Below, one piece after another: positions 43,306-52,043 of a DNA stretch of 64,000 nt. The notes under the pieces were generated by a model. It saw only the letters and a program-made list of their open reading frames with translations, had not been told where the DNA came from and ran no database searches. Numbering within the stretch: position 1 is the stretch's first letter; the number at the start of each line of letters is the position of its first letter. Origin of the DNA: Alloscardovia omnicolens DSM 21503 (lineage in GTDB: Bacteria; Actinomycetota; Actinomycetes; Actinomycetales; Bifidobacteriaceae); contig NZ_ATVB01000004.1 of assembly GCF_000420505.1 (NCBI RefSeq), forward strand, positions 62,001 through 126,000. The letters run 5' to 3'. Made by a program: the position numbers and the translations under genes.

Positions 43306-43689
43306 AGCCGAAGCTACTAGAACAAAAACGACTAGAGCTGCAACTCTCAAGTCGCTCAGTCCCCTAGTAAAACGAATAAACAAAATAAACGAATAAGCAA
43401 AAAAGAAAAGAGATAAGAGACAAGAGAGACGAAGCGCTTTCTGGAGAAACATAAACAATGTAAAGGCTGCCTTCACATTTTCTTCACAAAATTCTAAGCT
43501 TGCGCTCAGGTATTTTGCACATTCAGCTCAGAAAGAGTGGGTTTAATAATAGGTATCAGCATTAGAGCTGGCAGTTAATACTGATAATTGAACCCCTCTT
43601 CTCTTTCTCTTTTAAGCCCGAGCTTCCCCTCGGGCTTTTCTCTTATCTGCGCGTAATAATCATCAACAGAAAGAAGCTGACTGCACATC
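43306..43689. other. Gap between metG and tatD with a hairpin and terminator
   Basis: About 240 bases without recognisable features are followed by a hairpin TATCAGCATTA/TAATACTGATA (43554-43586, 10 of 11 pairs, 11-base loop) and then the terminator at 43614. The two stems are 27 bases apart and could be the end of a small RNA or a leader with an attenuator for tatD. No known riboswitch is recognised. Confidence 0.45.
43614..43640 (+). terminator. Terminator between metG and tatD
   Basis: Perfect 9-bp stem AAGCCCGAG/CTCGGGCTT with a 6-base loop, followed by TTTTC. It lies only 50 bases before tatD. Confidence 0.8.
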
Positions 43690-44646
43690 ATGGCTAAAAA
43701 ACATCGCAAACGTTCCTGGCCCGAGCAACCAGAACCGCTCGCATCGCCAATCATCGATAACCACACGCATATCGCGTCTGTGGTGAATTTCGCGATCGAA
43801 ATGAGCAAGCAGGCCGAAGAACGCGGTATGGAGTCCGTTCCGGTGTTCTCGGTGGAGGAGCTGCTGCGCAAAGCTGAGGAATCAGGTGTGAAGCATCTCA
43901 TCGACGTTGGCTGCGAGCTGCCGAACCTTAATCGTGCGGTCAATATCGCCAAACAGTATCCGAACCAGGTAAAAGCTGCGGTTGCTATCCATCCGAACGA
44001 AACGGTGCTGCATGGTCATCGCGGTGAGGTGGGGCCCGACGGTCTGCCCATTAGCTACAAGCCATGGCACGAGGTGAATATCGACGAGGCGATGCGCACC
44101 GTCTACGAAACCGCCCGCAATAACCGAGCAGATGTGGTTGCTATCGGTGAAACGGGCCTCGACTACTTCCGCACAGGCGAAGGCGCGCGCCAAGCCCAAA
44201 TCCAGGCATTTCGCGAGCATATTGCGATAGCAAAAGAGCTCCACCTTCCCCTGCAAATCCACGACCGCGAAGCGCACGAAGACGTAATCAACACTCTTCT
44301 TAAAGACGGTGCTCCAGAAGCTACGATTTTCCATTCCTACTCTGCAGACGCGGGCGTGGCGCGCCTGGCCAACGAGCAGGGCTGGTATCTCAGCTTTTCG
44401 GGCACTCTTACGTACAAGGCGAACGAGCGCTTGCGCGAGGCTCTCAGCGTGCTCGACAAATCGCACATCCTTATCGAAACGGATGCGCCGTATCTTACGC
44501 CCGAGCCGTACCGCGGTCGCACAAACTCCTCGTATCTCACGCCGTTCACGCTGCGATGCATGGTCGAAGTTCTCGATCTGTCTGAGCAAGAGATTGCGCG
44601 CATAACCTACGAAAATACGGTTCGTGCGTACAGTTTGCCATACTAG
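43690..44646 (+). CDS. TatD-family metal-dependent DNase
   Basis: A 318-residue TIM-barrel hydrolase. Metal ligands are seen in IIDNHTHI, AVAIHPNE, AIGETGLDYFR, LPLQIHDREAH and FHSYSADAG, and the final Asp in ILIETDAPYLTPEPYRG. Relatives are 3'-5' exonucleases in DNA repair. The N-terminus carries about 20 extra basic residues (MAKKHRKRSWPEQPE), usual for actinobacterial members. It sits before kup; metG-tatD order is common in Gram-positive bacteria. Confidence 0.92.
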   Translation: MAKKHRKRSWPEQPEPLASPIIDNHTHIASVVNFAIEMSKQAEERGMESVPVFSVEELLRKAEESGVKHLIDVGCELPNLNRAVNIAKQYPNQVKAAVAIHPNETVLHGHRGEVGPDGLPISYKPWHEVNIDEAMRTVYETARNNRADVVAIGETGLDYFRTGEGARQAQIQAFREHIAIAKELHLPLQIHDREAHEDVINTLLKDGAPEATIFHSYSADAGVARLANEQGWYLSFSGTLTYKANERLREALSVLDKSHILIETDAPYLTPEPYRGRTNSSYLTPFTLRCMVEVLDLSEQEIARITYENTVRAYSLPY

Positions 44647-44764
44647 CGTGTAAAATAGTTGACTATTGGCTAAGGGCATGTGGCAAACTATGTGCTTAAG
44701 GTGTAGCTGGGCGTTCGCGTCGAGCTAGAGAAGAAGAAGCCCTGGAAACAGGCGGAGATTATAT

Positions 44765-47296
44765 ATGATGTCTGAAATGGACGCAGATAATAATCAAGAC
44801 TCAGGTCTTGCGCATTTAGCAAAAGATACTGCACAACAAGCAGCTGAGGGAAAACTGGGCGATGACGGCAAAACCGACCAACCGGTTACCACAACTGCAG
44901 ACCTTCTGGCACGAGATTTAGCCGAAACGGGCGCGATTTTGCCGCCTGAAGGCATTACGAAGGCGCCGAAAATCGATGAGCGCGCGGTGTCGGAAGAGGA
45001 GCGCGAAGCCAAGCGTTTAGCAGAAGAAGAAGCCAAGCGCACGGCAGAACTGCAAAACAAGAAGGCGCGCACTCCTTTTGGACGTTGGTGGCGCAAGCTG
45101 CAAACATCTCAAGATAAAATCACCTGGGGTATGATGATTGTTGCCCTCGGCGTGGTTTACGGCGATATTGGAACCTCGCCACTTTACTTGTCTCAGTCTT
45201 TCGTGGCTGGTCAGGGCGGTATTCAGTATGCAGACCGTGCAGCCGTGTTGGGCATGCTCAGCCTGCTGTTCTGGTCGGTAACGCTTATTACCACTGTTAA
45301 ATACGTCTTTATCGCCATGCGCATCGATAACAAGGGCGAAGGCGGCATTTTTGCGTTGTTCTCCTTGGTTAAACGCTACGCGAAATGGCTGTGGATTCCT
45401 GCCATGATTGGTGGCGCCGCCTTTTTGGCCGATTCCGTGCTCACCCCAGCCGTGTCGATTTCTTCGGCAGTCGAAGGTTTGCGCACACTTAAGCCGCTCG
45501 AAGGAGTGTTTGCTGCCAATCCTAGTCTCACGCTCGTTATTACCACCATTATTATTGTGGTGCTTTTCCTTATCCAATCGCGCGGAACCGAAAGCATCGG
45601 TAAGGTTTTCGGCATCGTGGTACTCGTGTGGTTCACCTTCCTAGCGATTACTGGCATTATGGCCATCGGCACGGATTGGACTATTTTTGAGGCCATTAAC
45701 CCGATTTACGGCATCGAATTCCTCTTTTCTGCACATAATCGCGCAAGCCTGGCGATTATGGGTACGGTCTTCCTGGCCACCACGGGTGCCGAGGCTTTGT
45801 ACTCCGATATGGGTCACGTGGGCCGCGGCAATATTTACGCCACCTGGCCATACATTAAGGTCTGCTTAATGCTTAACTACTTCGGTCAGGGCCAGTGGAT
45901 TATTCAAAACCAGCTCAACGTGGAAGTAGAGAAAATTCAGAACCTCAACCCGTTCTTCCAAATGATGCCAGAAGTCGTGCGTTATGGTGCGGTTGTGCTC
46001 TCCGTTGTGGCCGGCGTTATCGCCTCGCAGGCGCTTATTACCGGCGCTTACACGATGGTGTCTGAGGCTACGGGTCTTAACTGGATGCCGCACTTGCAGG
46101 TGCGCTACCCAAGCCGCACGCGCGGTCAGCTCTACATTCCAGTGGTTAACTGGGTGCTTATGGTGGCTACGCTGTCCGTGCTGTTCATCTTCCAAGATTC
46201 CGAACGCATCACGGCGGCCTACGGTTTGGCACTCACGGTTACCATGATTACGACCACGATTCTTCTGGCCGCATACATTTGGTGGGGCAAGCAACTGCGC
46301 ATTACCGCCATTGTGTTTACCATCGTCTTCTTGGCTATTCAGATTTTGTTCTTCATCTCCTCGATGTCCAAGTTTATGACCGGTGGTTGGTTTACCACGC
46401 TTATCGGCCTGGCAATTTTCGGCGTTATGTACACGTGGGAGACGGGTACAAAGGTGGAGCGTTCTCAGCGCCGCCACATGTCTCCAGAAGACTTCCTCCC
46501 GGCTTTGAACGTGCTGCACAACGACGAAAACATTCCGCTCTACGCCGATAACGTCGTCTACCTCACCTCAGATACCGAGCTGCGCCGTTTGGATACCGAT
46601 ATTTTCTACTCGATTTTCTCGGATCATCAAAAGCGTGCGCGCGCCTGGTGGGCGGTGTCCGTTTTCGTTACCGACGATCCGTACACGCGCGAGTATTCCG
46701 TAGAAAACTTCGGCACGAACTTCCTGTTCCGTGTGCGCATCCGCTTGGGTTTTAAGGTGAGCCAAAACGTGGCTACGTATTTGCATCAGATTATGCATGA
46801 GCTGATTGATGACGGCACTTTGCCTCCTCAAACAACGATTTACCCGCAGGTAGATGAAGATCCAGAAATTGGTTCAATAAAGTACGTTCTGATTCATAAA
46901 GAGCTGATGCCTGAATCTAATATTCCGTCGTCTGGTGCTATTGCTTTGCGCATGAAATATGCTATTCGTAAAGCTGCCGGCTCGCCGATTAAATGGTTTG
47001 GATTATCCGCGTATAATCCGCTGGTTGAGGTTCAGCCTCTGTTTGTTTCGCGCTCGCCAGTTGCCCCATTGCGTCGCGTGAAGCTGCGTAAGACGAAGAA
47101 AAATATTACTTTGGAAGGCGTTCTCGCTCAGAAAGCAGCGAAAGCAGGTATTCCTGTGGACTTAGCTGTGATTCAATCAGGCGAAGTTCCTGACCATGCA
47201 AAGAACGCGCAGACCGAGCAGAACGTTCCTGAGCAGGCAAACGATAATCAAAGCGATAATGCAGATAATAATCAGGAAGAAAAATCCAAAGAATAA
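44765..47296 (+). CDS. kup: KUP/HAK-family potassium uptake protein
   Basis: An 843-residue low-affinity K+/H+ symporter. An unusual cytoplasmic N-terminal extension of about 115 residues, highly charged (EEREAKRLAEEEAKRTAE), precedes the first helix ALGVVYGDIGTSPLYLSQSF, the family hallmark. Twelve helices and a cytoplasmic C-terminal domain follow, ending in an Asn/Gln/Asp-rich tail. GGAG lies seven bases before the ATG. The 118-base leader has two small stems but no riboswitch I recognise. Confidence 0.93.
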   Translation: MMSEMDADNNQDSGLAHLAKDTAQQAAEGKLGDDGKTDQPVTTTADLLARDLAETGAILPPEGITKAPKIDERAVSEEEREAKRLAEEEAKRTAELQNKKARTPFGRWWRKLQTSQDKITWGMMIVALGVVYGDIGTSPLYLSQSFVAGQGGIQYADRAAVLGMLSLLFWSVTLITTVKYVFIAMRIDNKGEGGIFALFSLVKRYAKWLWIPAMIGGAAFLADSVLTPAVSISSAVEGLRTLKPLEGVFAANPSLTLVITTIIIVVLFLIQSRGTESIGKVFGIVVLVWFTFLAITGIMAIGTDWTIFEAINPIYGIEFLFSAHNRASLAIMGTVFLATTGAEALYSDMGHVGRGNIYATWPYIKVCLMLNYFGQGQWIIQNQLNVEVEKIQNLNPFFQMMPEVVRYGAVVLSVVAGVIASQALITGAYTMVSEATGLNWMPHLQVRYPSRTRGQLYIPVVNWVLMVATLSVLFIFQDSERITAAYGLALTVTMITTTILLAAYIWWGKQLRITAIVFTIVFLAIQILFFISSMSKFMTGGWFTTLIGLAIFGVMYTWETGTKVERSQRRHMSPEDFLPALNVLHNDENIPLYADNVVYLTSDTELRRLDTDIFYSIFSDHQKRARAWWAVSVFVTDDPYTREYSVENFGTNFLFRVRIRLGFKVSQNVATYLHQIMHELIDDGTLPPQTTIYPQVDEDPEIGSIKYVLIHKELMPESNIPSSGAIALRMKYAIRKAAGSPIKWFGLSAYNPLVEVQPLFVSRSPVAPLRRVKLRKTKKNITLEGVLAQKAAKAGIPVDLAVIQSGEVPDHAKNAQTEQNVPEQANDNQSDNADNNQEEKSKE

Positions 47297-47326
47297 CGCA
47301 GTTTTATAAGCGTTATAAATTTCTGC

Positions 47327-47370
47327 AATAACCGCATGGGCGTGTACGAAGGCTCGTGCGGTTATTTTTG
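47327..47370 (+). terminator. Terminator of kup
   Basis: Perfect 10-bp stem AATAACCGCA/TGCGGTTATT with a 20-base loop, followed by TTTTG. It ends only 6 bases before the next start codon. Confidence 0.85.
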
Positions 47371-47375
47371 TACGC

Positions 47376-48230
47376 ATGTGCAGATTACTGGGATATATTT
47401 CGACGCAAAATGACATTACATTGCGTGATGCTGTGGGTTCCGCTCAGCTTGATGAGTTCAAGGAAATATCGCGTATTCACAACGATGGCTGGGGAACCAG
47501 TCAGATTAGCACAACCCATCGTGACGCTCAGGTGAACGATGGCGGTGCTCCAAGCCCTGCAGTTTTCGAAAACATTTACCGCACAACCGAGCCAGCCTAT
47601 CTCGATCATAACTTTGAATCTTTAGCATCAACGCCTGCTCGCAGTGCTATCTTCCATCTGCGTCTTGCGTCCTCTAATCTGCCTCTTATCCCAGAAAATC
47701 AGCAGCCTTTTACCGCGGGCGGCATCAGCTTCGCTCATAATGGTGATATCTCTTCCGAGGACGGCGTCAATCTCGTTCATAACCCAGACGTTACTGTCTC
47801 GCCATACGAAATTGCTCAGACTGGCGGCAAGTCGGACTCAGCTATTTATTTCGCGCACATCTTGCATTTCCGCAACGCGGGCCATGTGCTCGACAAGGCG
47901 GTTGAATTGGCTATCGCTACTTTGCGCGAACAGTATGCGAATTCCTCGTATAACTGCCTCGTACAGACGCAAAATCAGTTTATTGCTGTGAACGCAACCG
48001 GTCACGACCGTCTTGCAGATCGTATCGCGGAGGTTTACGACGCTTACGGTCAGCGCGAAAAAGCTGCAGATTATCGTGTGATTCGATACAAGCAGATTGA
48101 CGGTGGTGTGGTTGTGGCGTCTTCTGGTTTCGAACAGAAGGAAGACGAGGGCTGGGAAGAGTTGCCAGTGAACCATATACTGGTAGCTGATGCTGAAACG
48201 GGGTCTTTCGAGGTGCACGCGCTGAACTAG
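47376..48230 (+). CDS. Class II glutamine amidotransferase (YafJ/EgtC-like)
   Basis: A 284-residue Ntn hydrolase. The mature N-terminal nucleophile is Cys2 (MCRLLGYIS). NDGWGTSQIS, FHLRLASSN and FAHNGDIS are the class II glutaminase motifs. Nothing is fused to it, so it is a stand-alone gamma-glutamyl hydrolase or amidase, like EgtC of ergothioneine synthesis or E. coli YafJ. It lies 48 bases before a glutamate-cysteine-ligase-like gene, the arrangement of egtC with egtA. Its start directly follows the kup terminator. Confidence 0.82.
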   Translation: MCRLLGYISTQNDITLRDAVGSAQLDEFKEISRIHNDGWGTSQISTTHRDAQVNDGGAPSPAVFENIYRTTEPAYLDHNFESLASTPARSAIFHLRLASSNLPLIPENQQPFTAGGISFAHNGDISSEDGVNLVHNPDVTVSPYEIAQTGGKSDSAIYFAHILHFRNAGHVLDKAVELAIATLREQYANSSYNCLVQTQNQFIAVNATGHDRLADRIAEVYDAYGQREKAADYRVIRYKQIDGGVVVASSGFEQKEDEGWEELPVNHILVADAETGSFEVHALN

Positions 48231-48277
48231 GGGTCGCTTGCCCTCGCCCGCGTCGCCCGCACAGAAAAGTGAAGCTT

Positions 48278-49534
48278 ATGTTAAAAGAATTTCCTCACTA
48301 TCACTACGATTCTCCCGTAAAAGACGCGCACGTGCAGTCGTTGGTTGAGTTCTTCCAATCCGGTTGTGTAACACGCGATAACTATGGCATCGGCGTAGAA
48401 ATTGAACATTTGCCAGTGCGCGTAGGCACAGATGAGGCCGTTGGATACACAGATGAGCACGGCATTCGCGACGTGCTTCATGATTTAGCCCCGCTGTATG
48501 ACGAGAGCCGCGAGTATTACGAAGACGGTCATTTGCTCGGCTTGGGACGAGGAAAGATTGCGGTTTCGCTCGAACCAGGTGCGCAAATCGAGTGCTCGCT
48601 GGGCGTTTTAGATTCGCCTGAAGAGCTCAACGATGTGTACGCGCAGTTCCGCCGCGATATTAATCCAATTTTGGAGAAACACGGCATTCGCTTGATTAAC
48701 TATGGTTATACGCCACGCAGCCGCGCGCATGATTTGAGCGTTATTCCTAAGCGTCGTTACGATGTGATGACCGCTTACCTGGGACGTTTATCTGCCTACG
48801 GTTGGAATATGATGCGTGCTTCCGCGTCCACTCAGATTAGTCTTGATTTTTCGAGCGAAGCCGACGCCATCGCGAAAATGCGCATGGGCACAGCTGTCGG
48901 TCCGATTTTAGCGTACTTGTTCCGTAACACCCCATACTTTGAGGGCGCAGCCAACGGTTTGCCGCTGCTTCGTCAGCACATGTGGGAGGGGATCGGAACC
49001 GGCCGCACGGGCGTTATTCCAGGGCTTTATGACTCGAACTTTGACTTTGAAAAAGCGGCCGTGAACGTTTTGGCCACACCGCTCATGGTTGCCGACACCA
49101 CGCACACTCCCGAAGCCGGCGAAGGTAGCGTATACATGGCCAGCTACGAGACGGCTGCCGACGTTTACCCAGACCGCGCTTTGAACGTGTACGAGATGAA
49201 CCACATTATTTCCACGCAATTTACCGACGTGCGCTTAAAGAACTTCGTTGAGCTGCGTCACTGGGATAGCTTGCCGATTGATAGAGCGCGCGTTTTAGCG
49301 GATATTGTTGTTTCGCTCTTTAACCGCGCTGACGAGATGGAACGCTTGAAGACTTACTTTGACGGACTGACTGCGCTGGACGTGCAAGCTGCCAAGTATG
49401 AGCTGCAAACTCAAGGACGCAACGCTAAGCCATATGGCGCCAGCCTTGATTTTTGGCGTGAATTCCTCCACGCCGAGTATACGGGCGAGGATATTCCTGG
49501 AGATCCGCTCAATCCGGAAGTTGGGCAGGAGTAG
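48278..49534 (+). CDS. Glutamate-cysteine ligase family protein (EgtA/GCS2-like)
   Basis: A 418-residue carboxylate-amine ligase. GIGVEIEHLPV is the metal/ATP site. ISLEPGAQ-type VSLEPGAQIECSLG, RRYDVMTAYL, MMRASASTQISLDF, GPILAYLFRNTP and FVELRHWDSLP are the blocks of the actinobacterial EgtA/plant-type gamma-glutamylcysteine ligases. It should form gamma-Glu-Cys or another gamma-glutamyl amide. A GTG 9 bases upstream is an alternative start. egtB, egtD and gshB are not in the window. Confidence 0.82.
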   Translation: MLKEFPHYHYDSPVKDAHVQSLVEFFQSGCVTRDNYGIGVEIEHLPVRVGTDEAVGYTDEHGIRDVLHDLAPLYDESREYYEDGHLLGLGRGKIAVSLEPGAQIECSLGVLDSPEELNDVYAQFRRDINPILEKHGIRLINYGYTPRSRAHDLSVIPKRRYDVMTAYLGRLSAYGWNMMRASASTQISLDFSSEADAIAKMRMGTAVGPILAYLFRNTPYFEGAANGLPLLRQHMWEGIGTGRTGVIPGLYDSNFDFEKAAVNVLATPLMVADTTHTPEAGEGSVYMASYETAADVYPDRALNVYEMNHIISTQFTDVRLKNFVELRHWDSLPIDRARVLADIVVSLFNRADEMERLKTYFDGLTALDVQAAKYELQTQGRNAKPYGASLDFWREFLHAEYTGEDIPGDPLNPEVGQE

Positions 49535-49560
49535 CGGGGATTGCTGTTCTGCCATAGCGT

Positions 49561-49653
49561 ACGGATGCGTGAACCGTGTCAGTAGTGCATACACCCAACC
49601 ATCACGTCCTTGGAACGAGAAAAAACGGATGCGTGAACCGTGTCAGTAGTGCA
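49561..49653. repeat. Two perfect 29-bp direct repeats upstream of gnd
   Basis: The 29-base sequence beginning ACGGATGCGTGAACCGTGTC occurs at 49561-49589 and again at 49625-49653, 35 bases apart. It lies between the glutamate-cysteine ligase gene and gnd, ending 131 bases before the gnd start. Paired regulator sites or a local duplication are the likeliest explanations. Confidence 0.85.
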
Positions 49654-49784
49654 AACGCACAATCTACACGCATGCTCGCCAACCCGACCCCACCCGTCCA
49701 CCACACGTTCGATGTGCGCGAACTTTCTAGCGCCCTCGTTACACTGGTAGAAGACCTTTTTGCAACAGAAAGTGTAGAAATAGT

Positions 49785-51227
49785 ATGGCAGAAGCACAAG
49801 CAAATATTGGCGTTGTAGGTTTGGCAGTTATGGGCTCCAACTTAGCCCGCAATCTCGCACGTCATGGCAATACCGTGGCTGTATATAATCGTTCCTACGG
49901 TCGTACCGAAACTCTCATCAACGAGCACGGTTCCGAGGGTACTTTCGTTCCGTCCGAAACAATCGAAGACTTCGTAGCAAGCTTGGCAAAGCCTCGCACA
50001 GCAATCATTATGGTTAAAGCGGGCGAGCCAACCGACGCTATGATTAACGCTTTGGCCGATGCTATGGAACCAGGCGACATTATTGTTGACGGTGGAAACG
50101 CTTACTTCCCAGATACTATCCGCCGCGAAAAGGAAATTCGCGCTCGCGGTTTGCACTTCGTAGGTTGCGGTATTTCTGGTGGTGAAGAAGGCGCTTTGAA
50201 CGGTCCTTCTATGATGCCTGGTGGCACTGATGAGTCGTGGAAGACTCTTGGCCCAATTTTGGAATCTATCGCAGCTGTTGCTGAAGGTGAGCCTTGTGTA
50301 ACCCATATTGGTCATGACGGTGCAGGTCACTTCGTTAAGATGGTGCACAACGGCATTGAATACGCAGATATGCAGCTTATTGGCGAATCCTACGATTTGC
50401 TGCGTCGCGGTTTGGGCATGAGTGCTGAGGAAATCGCAAACACTTTCGATGAGTGGAATAAGGGTGATTTGGATTCTTACCTCGTAGAAATTACTGCAGA
50501 AGTTTTGCATCACGTAGACGCTAAGACTGGCAAGCCTTTCGTGGATGTTGTTGTAGACCGTGCAGGCATGAAGGGCACGGGTACCTGGACTGTTCAGACC
50601 GCTTTGTCCCTCGCAACCCCTGTAACCGGTATCGCAGAAGCAGTATTTGCTCGCGGTTTGTCTTCAATGGTTGCTCAGCGTGAAGAAGTAAAGTCCAAGC
50701 CATTGGCAGGTCCTAACGGCAAGATTGATGTTGAAGATAAGGCTGCGTTCGTAGAAGCAGTTCGTCAGGCATTGTATGCGTCCAAGATTGTGGCTTATGC
50801 TCAGGGCTTCGATGAGATTCGCGCCGGCGCTGCAGAGCATAACTGGCAGATTGATTTGGGTGCAGTTGCTCGTATTTGGCGCGGTGGCTGCATTATTCGC
50901 GCAAAGTTCCTCAACCGCATTTCTGAGGCTTTCGATTCCGGCGAAAAGTTCGAGTCTCTGCTTCAGGACGCTTACTTCAAGGCTGCTGTAGAGAACGCTC
51001 AGGATGCATGGCGTGAGGTTGTGGCAACTGCTGCTCGCGTTGGTATTCCAGTTCCAGCATTCTCCAGCTCTTTGTCTTACTACGACGGCTTGCGTTCCGA
51101 CCGTTTACCAGCTGCTCTTATTCAGGGACAGCGCGACTTCTTTGGCGCTCACACCTATGGTCGTGTAGATATGCCAGGAACTTTCCACACGTTGTGGAGC
51201 GAGGATCGCAGCGAAATCGAAGCTTAG
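49785..51227 (+). CDS. gnd: 6-phosphogluconate dehydrogenase (decarboxylating)
   Basis: A 480-residue enzyme of the oxidative pentose phosphate pathway making ribulose-5-P, CO2 and NADPH. NADP loop GLAVMGSNLARNLARHG, substrate motifs GCGISGGEEGALNGPSMMPG and HFVKMVHNGIEYADMQ, then the helical domain with WRGGCIIRAKFL and a C-terminal tail reaching the partner subunit. It is full length. The other pathway genes (pgl, opcA, zwf) lie 0.8 kb downstream on the other strand. Confidence 0.97.
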   Translation: MAEAQANIGVVGLAVMGSNLARNLARHGNTVAVYNRSYGRTETLINEHGSEGTFVPSETIEDFVASLAKPRTAIIMVKAGEPTDAMINALADAMEPGDIIVDGGNAYFPDTIRREKEIRARGLHFVGCGISGGEEGALNGPSMMPGGTDESWKTLGPILESIAAVAEGEPCVTHIGHDGAGHFVKMVHNGIEYADMQLIGESYDLLRRGLGMSAEEIANTFDEWNKGDLDSYLVEITAEVLHHVDAKTGKPFVDVVVDRAGMKGTGTWTVQTALSLATPVTGIAEAVFARGLSSMVAQREEVKSKPLAGPNGKIDVEDKAAFVEAVRQALYASKIVAYAQGFDEIRAGAAEHNWQIDLGAVARIWRGGCIIRAKFLNRISEAFDSGEKFESLLQDAYFKAAVENAQDAWREVVATAARVGIPVPAFSSSLSYYDGLRSDRLPAALIQGQRDFFGAHTYGRVDMPGTFHTLWSEDRSEIEA

Positions 51228-51250
51228 TTTTTCTCGATTTTCATTAAAGT

Positions 51251-51291
51251 CCGCGGTGGCTGTGCTGTTTGGCATGGCTACCGCGGTTTTT
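51251..51291 (+). terminator. Terminator of gnd
   Basis: Perfect 7-bp stem CCGCGGT/ACCGCGG with a 22-base loop, then TTTTTG. Confidence 0.8.
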
Positions 51292-51312
51292 GCTTGAGAT
51301 AGGAGAGAAAAC

Positions 51313-52014
51313 ATGATTGATTCGTTCTGCGCCGGCCCGCGGGCGCGCGGTGCGCGTACAGCTTGGCGAGTTGTTTCTGCGCTCGCTTGGTTCGGTGTTG
51401 TGCTTACGAATATTGGCAATATTTTTGATGTGTATCCGCGCGATTCGGGACATTGGCCGGGCTTGTATGGTCATTCTGCGCACGGTATGGCTGGGGCATG
51501 GCAACGATTTATTGAAGGCATGAGCTACTTTACGATGGTGTCGAATATTGTTGTTGCAGTTGTGTTTGGACTGTTAGCGGCAGGCGTTCGTAAAACTGCA
51601 TGGCGGGTTGCATTGGTTAATACGGCGTTGCTTATGATTACTATTACGTCGCTCGTTTTTCTGGTGGCGATTCTGCCGTTCCTTCATTTGCGCGGTTTGG
51701 CGCTGCTCACCTCCCCGTGGCAGCATGTGGTGGTGCCTGCGGCTGTGTGGATTGTGTGGGCGCTGTGGGGGCCGCGTGACTTTTTTGGGGGATTTTCGCG
51801 CGGGCACATTCTACTCAGAACCTACATGATTCCGTGGCTTTGGGCTGCATGGATGCTCGGTTATGGCGCTGTAACACATTACTATCCGTACGGTTTTGTG
51901 AACGTTAATCAGCTTGGTTATGCATCGGTGATGGTTTCGCTGTGCGTTGTTATGATTTTGGCGCTCCTGTTCGAGCTGCTGTTTAACTGGATAGACCGTC
52001 GATTAAGTAAATAA
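51313..52014 (+). CDS. Pr6Pr-family membrane protein
   Basis: A 233-residue membrane protein with six helices. It has a conserved amphipathic opening (TAWRVVSALAWFGVVLTNIG), FIEGMSYFTMVSNIVVAVVF, WQHVVVPAAVWIVWAL and YPYGFVNVNQLGYASVMVSL, matching Pr6Pr membrane proteins related to FAR-17a/AIG1. Function is unknown; eukaryotic relatives hydrolyse branched fatty acid esters. A good ribosome site (TAGGAGAG) precedes the ATG. The stop is followed by a bidirectional terminator. Confidence 0.82.
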   Translation: MIDSFCAGPRARGARTAWRVVSALAWFGVVLTNIGNIFDVYPRDSGHWPGLYGHSAHGMAGAWQRFIEGMSYFTMVSNIVVAVVFGLLAAGVRKTAWRVALVNTALLMITITSLVFLVAILPFLHLRGLALLTSPWQHVVVPAAVWIVWALWGPRDFFGGFSRGHILLRTYMIPWLWAAWMLGYGAVTHYYPYGFVNVNQLGYASVMVSLCVVMILALLFELLFNWIDRRLSK

Positions 52015-52040
52015 AAAGCTGGCCTACTGGCCAGCTTTTT
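52013..52040. terminator. Bidirectional terminator between Pr6Pr gene and pgl
   Basis: AAAAAGCTGGCC-TACT-GGCCAGCTTTTT, a perfect 12-bp stem with A and T tracts on both sides, serving the two convergent genes. Confidence 0.95.
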
Positions 52041-52043
52041 ATG

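Noticed and set aside
44647-44764. Riboswitch (for example a cyclic di-AMP type) in the kup leader
   Set aside because: The leader is short, and I see only a 5-bp stem TAGCT/AGCTA and a GCC/GGC pair, with none of the conserved motifs of a known class.
49561-49653. CRISPR array (29-base repeats, 35-base spacer)
   Set aside because: Only two repeats and one spacer, no cas genes in the window and no leader. A duplicated regulatory element is simpler.
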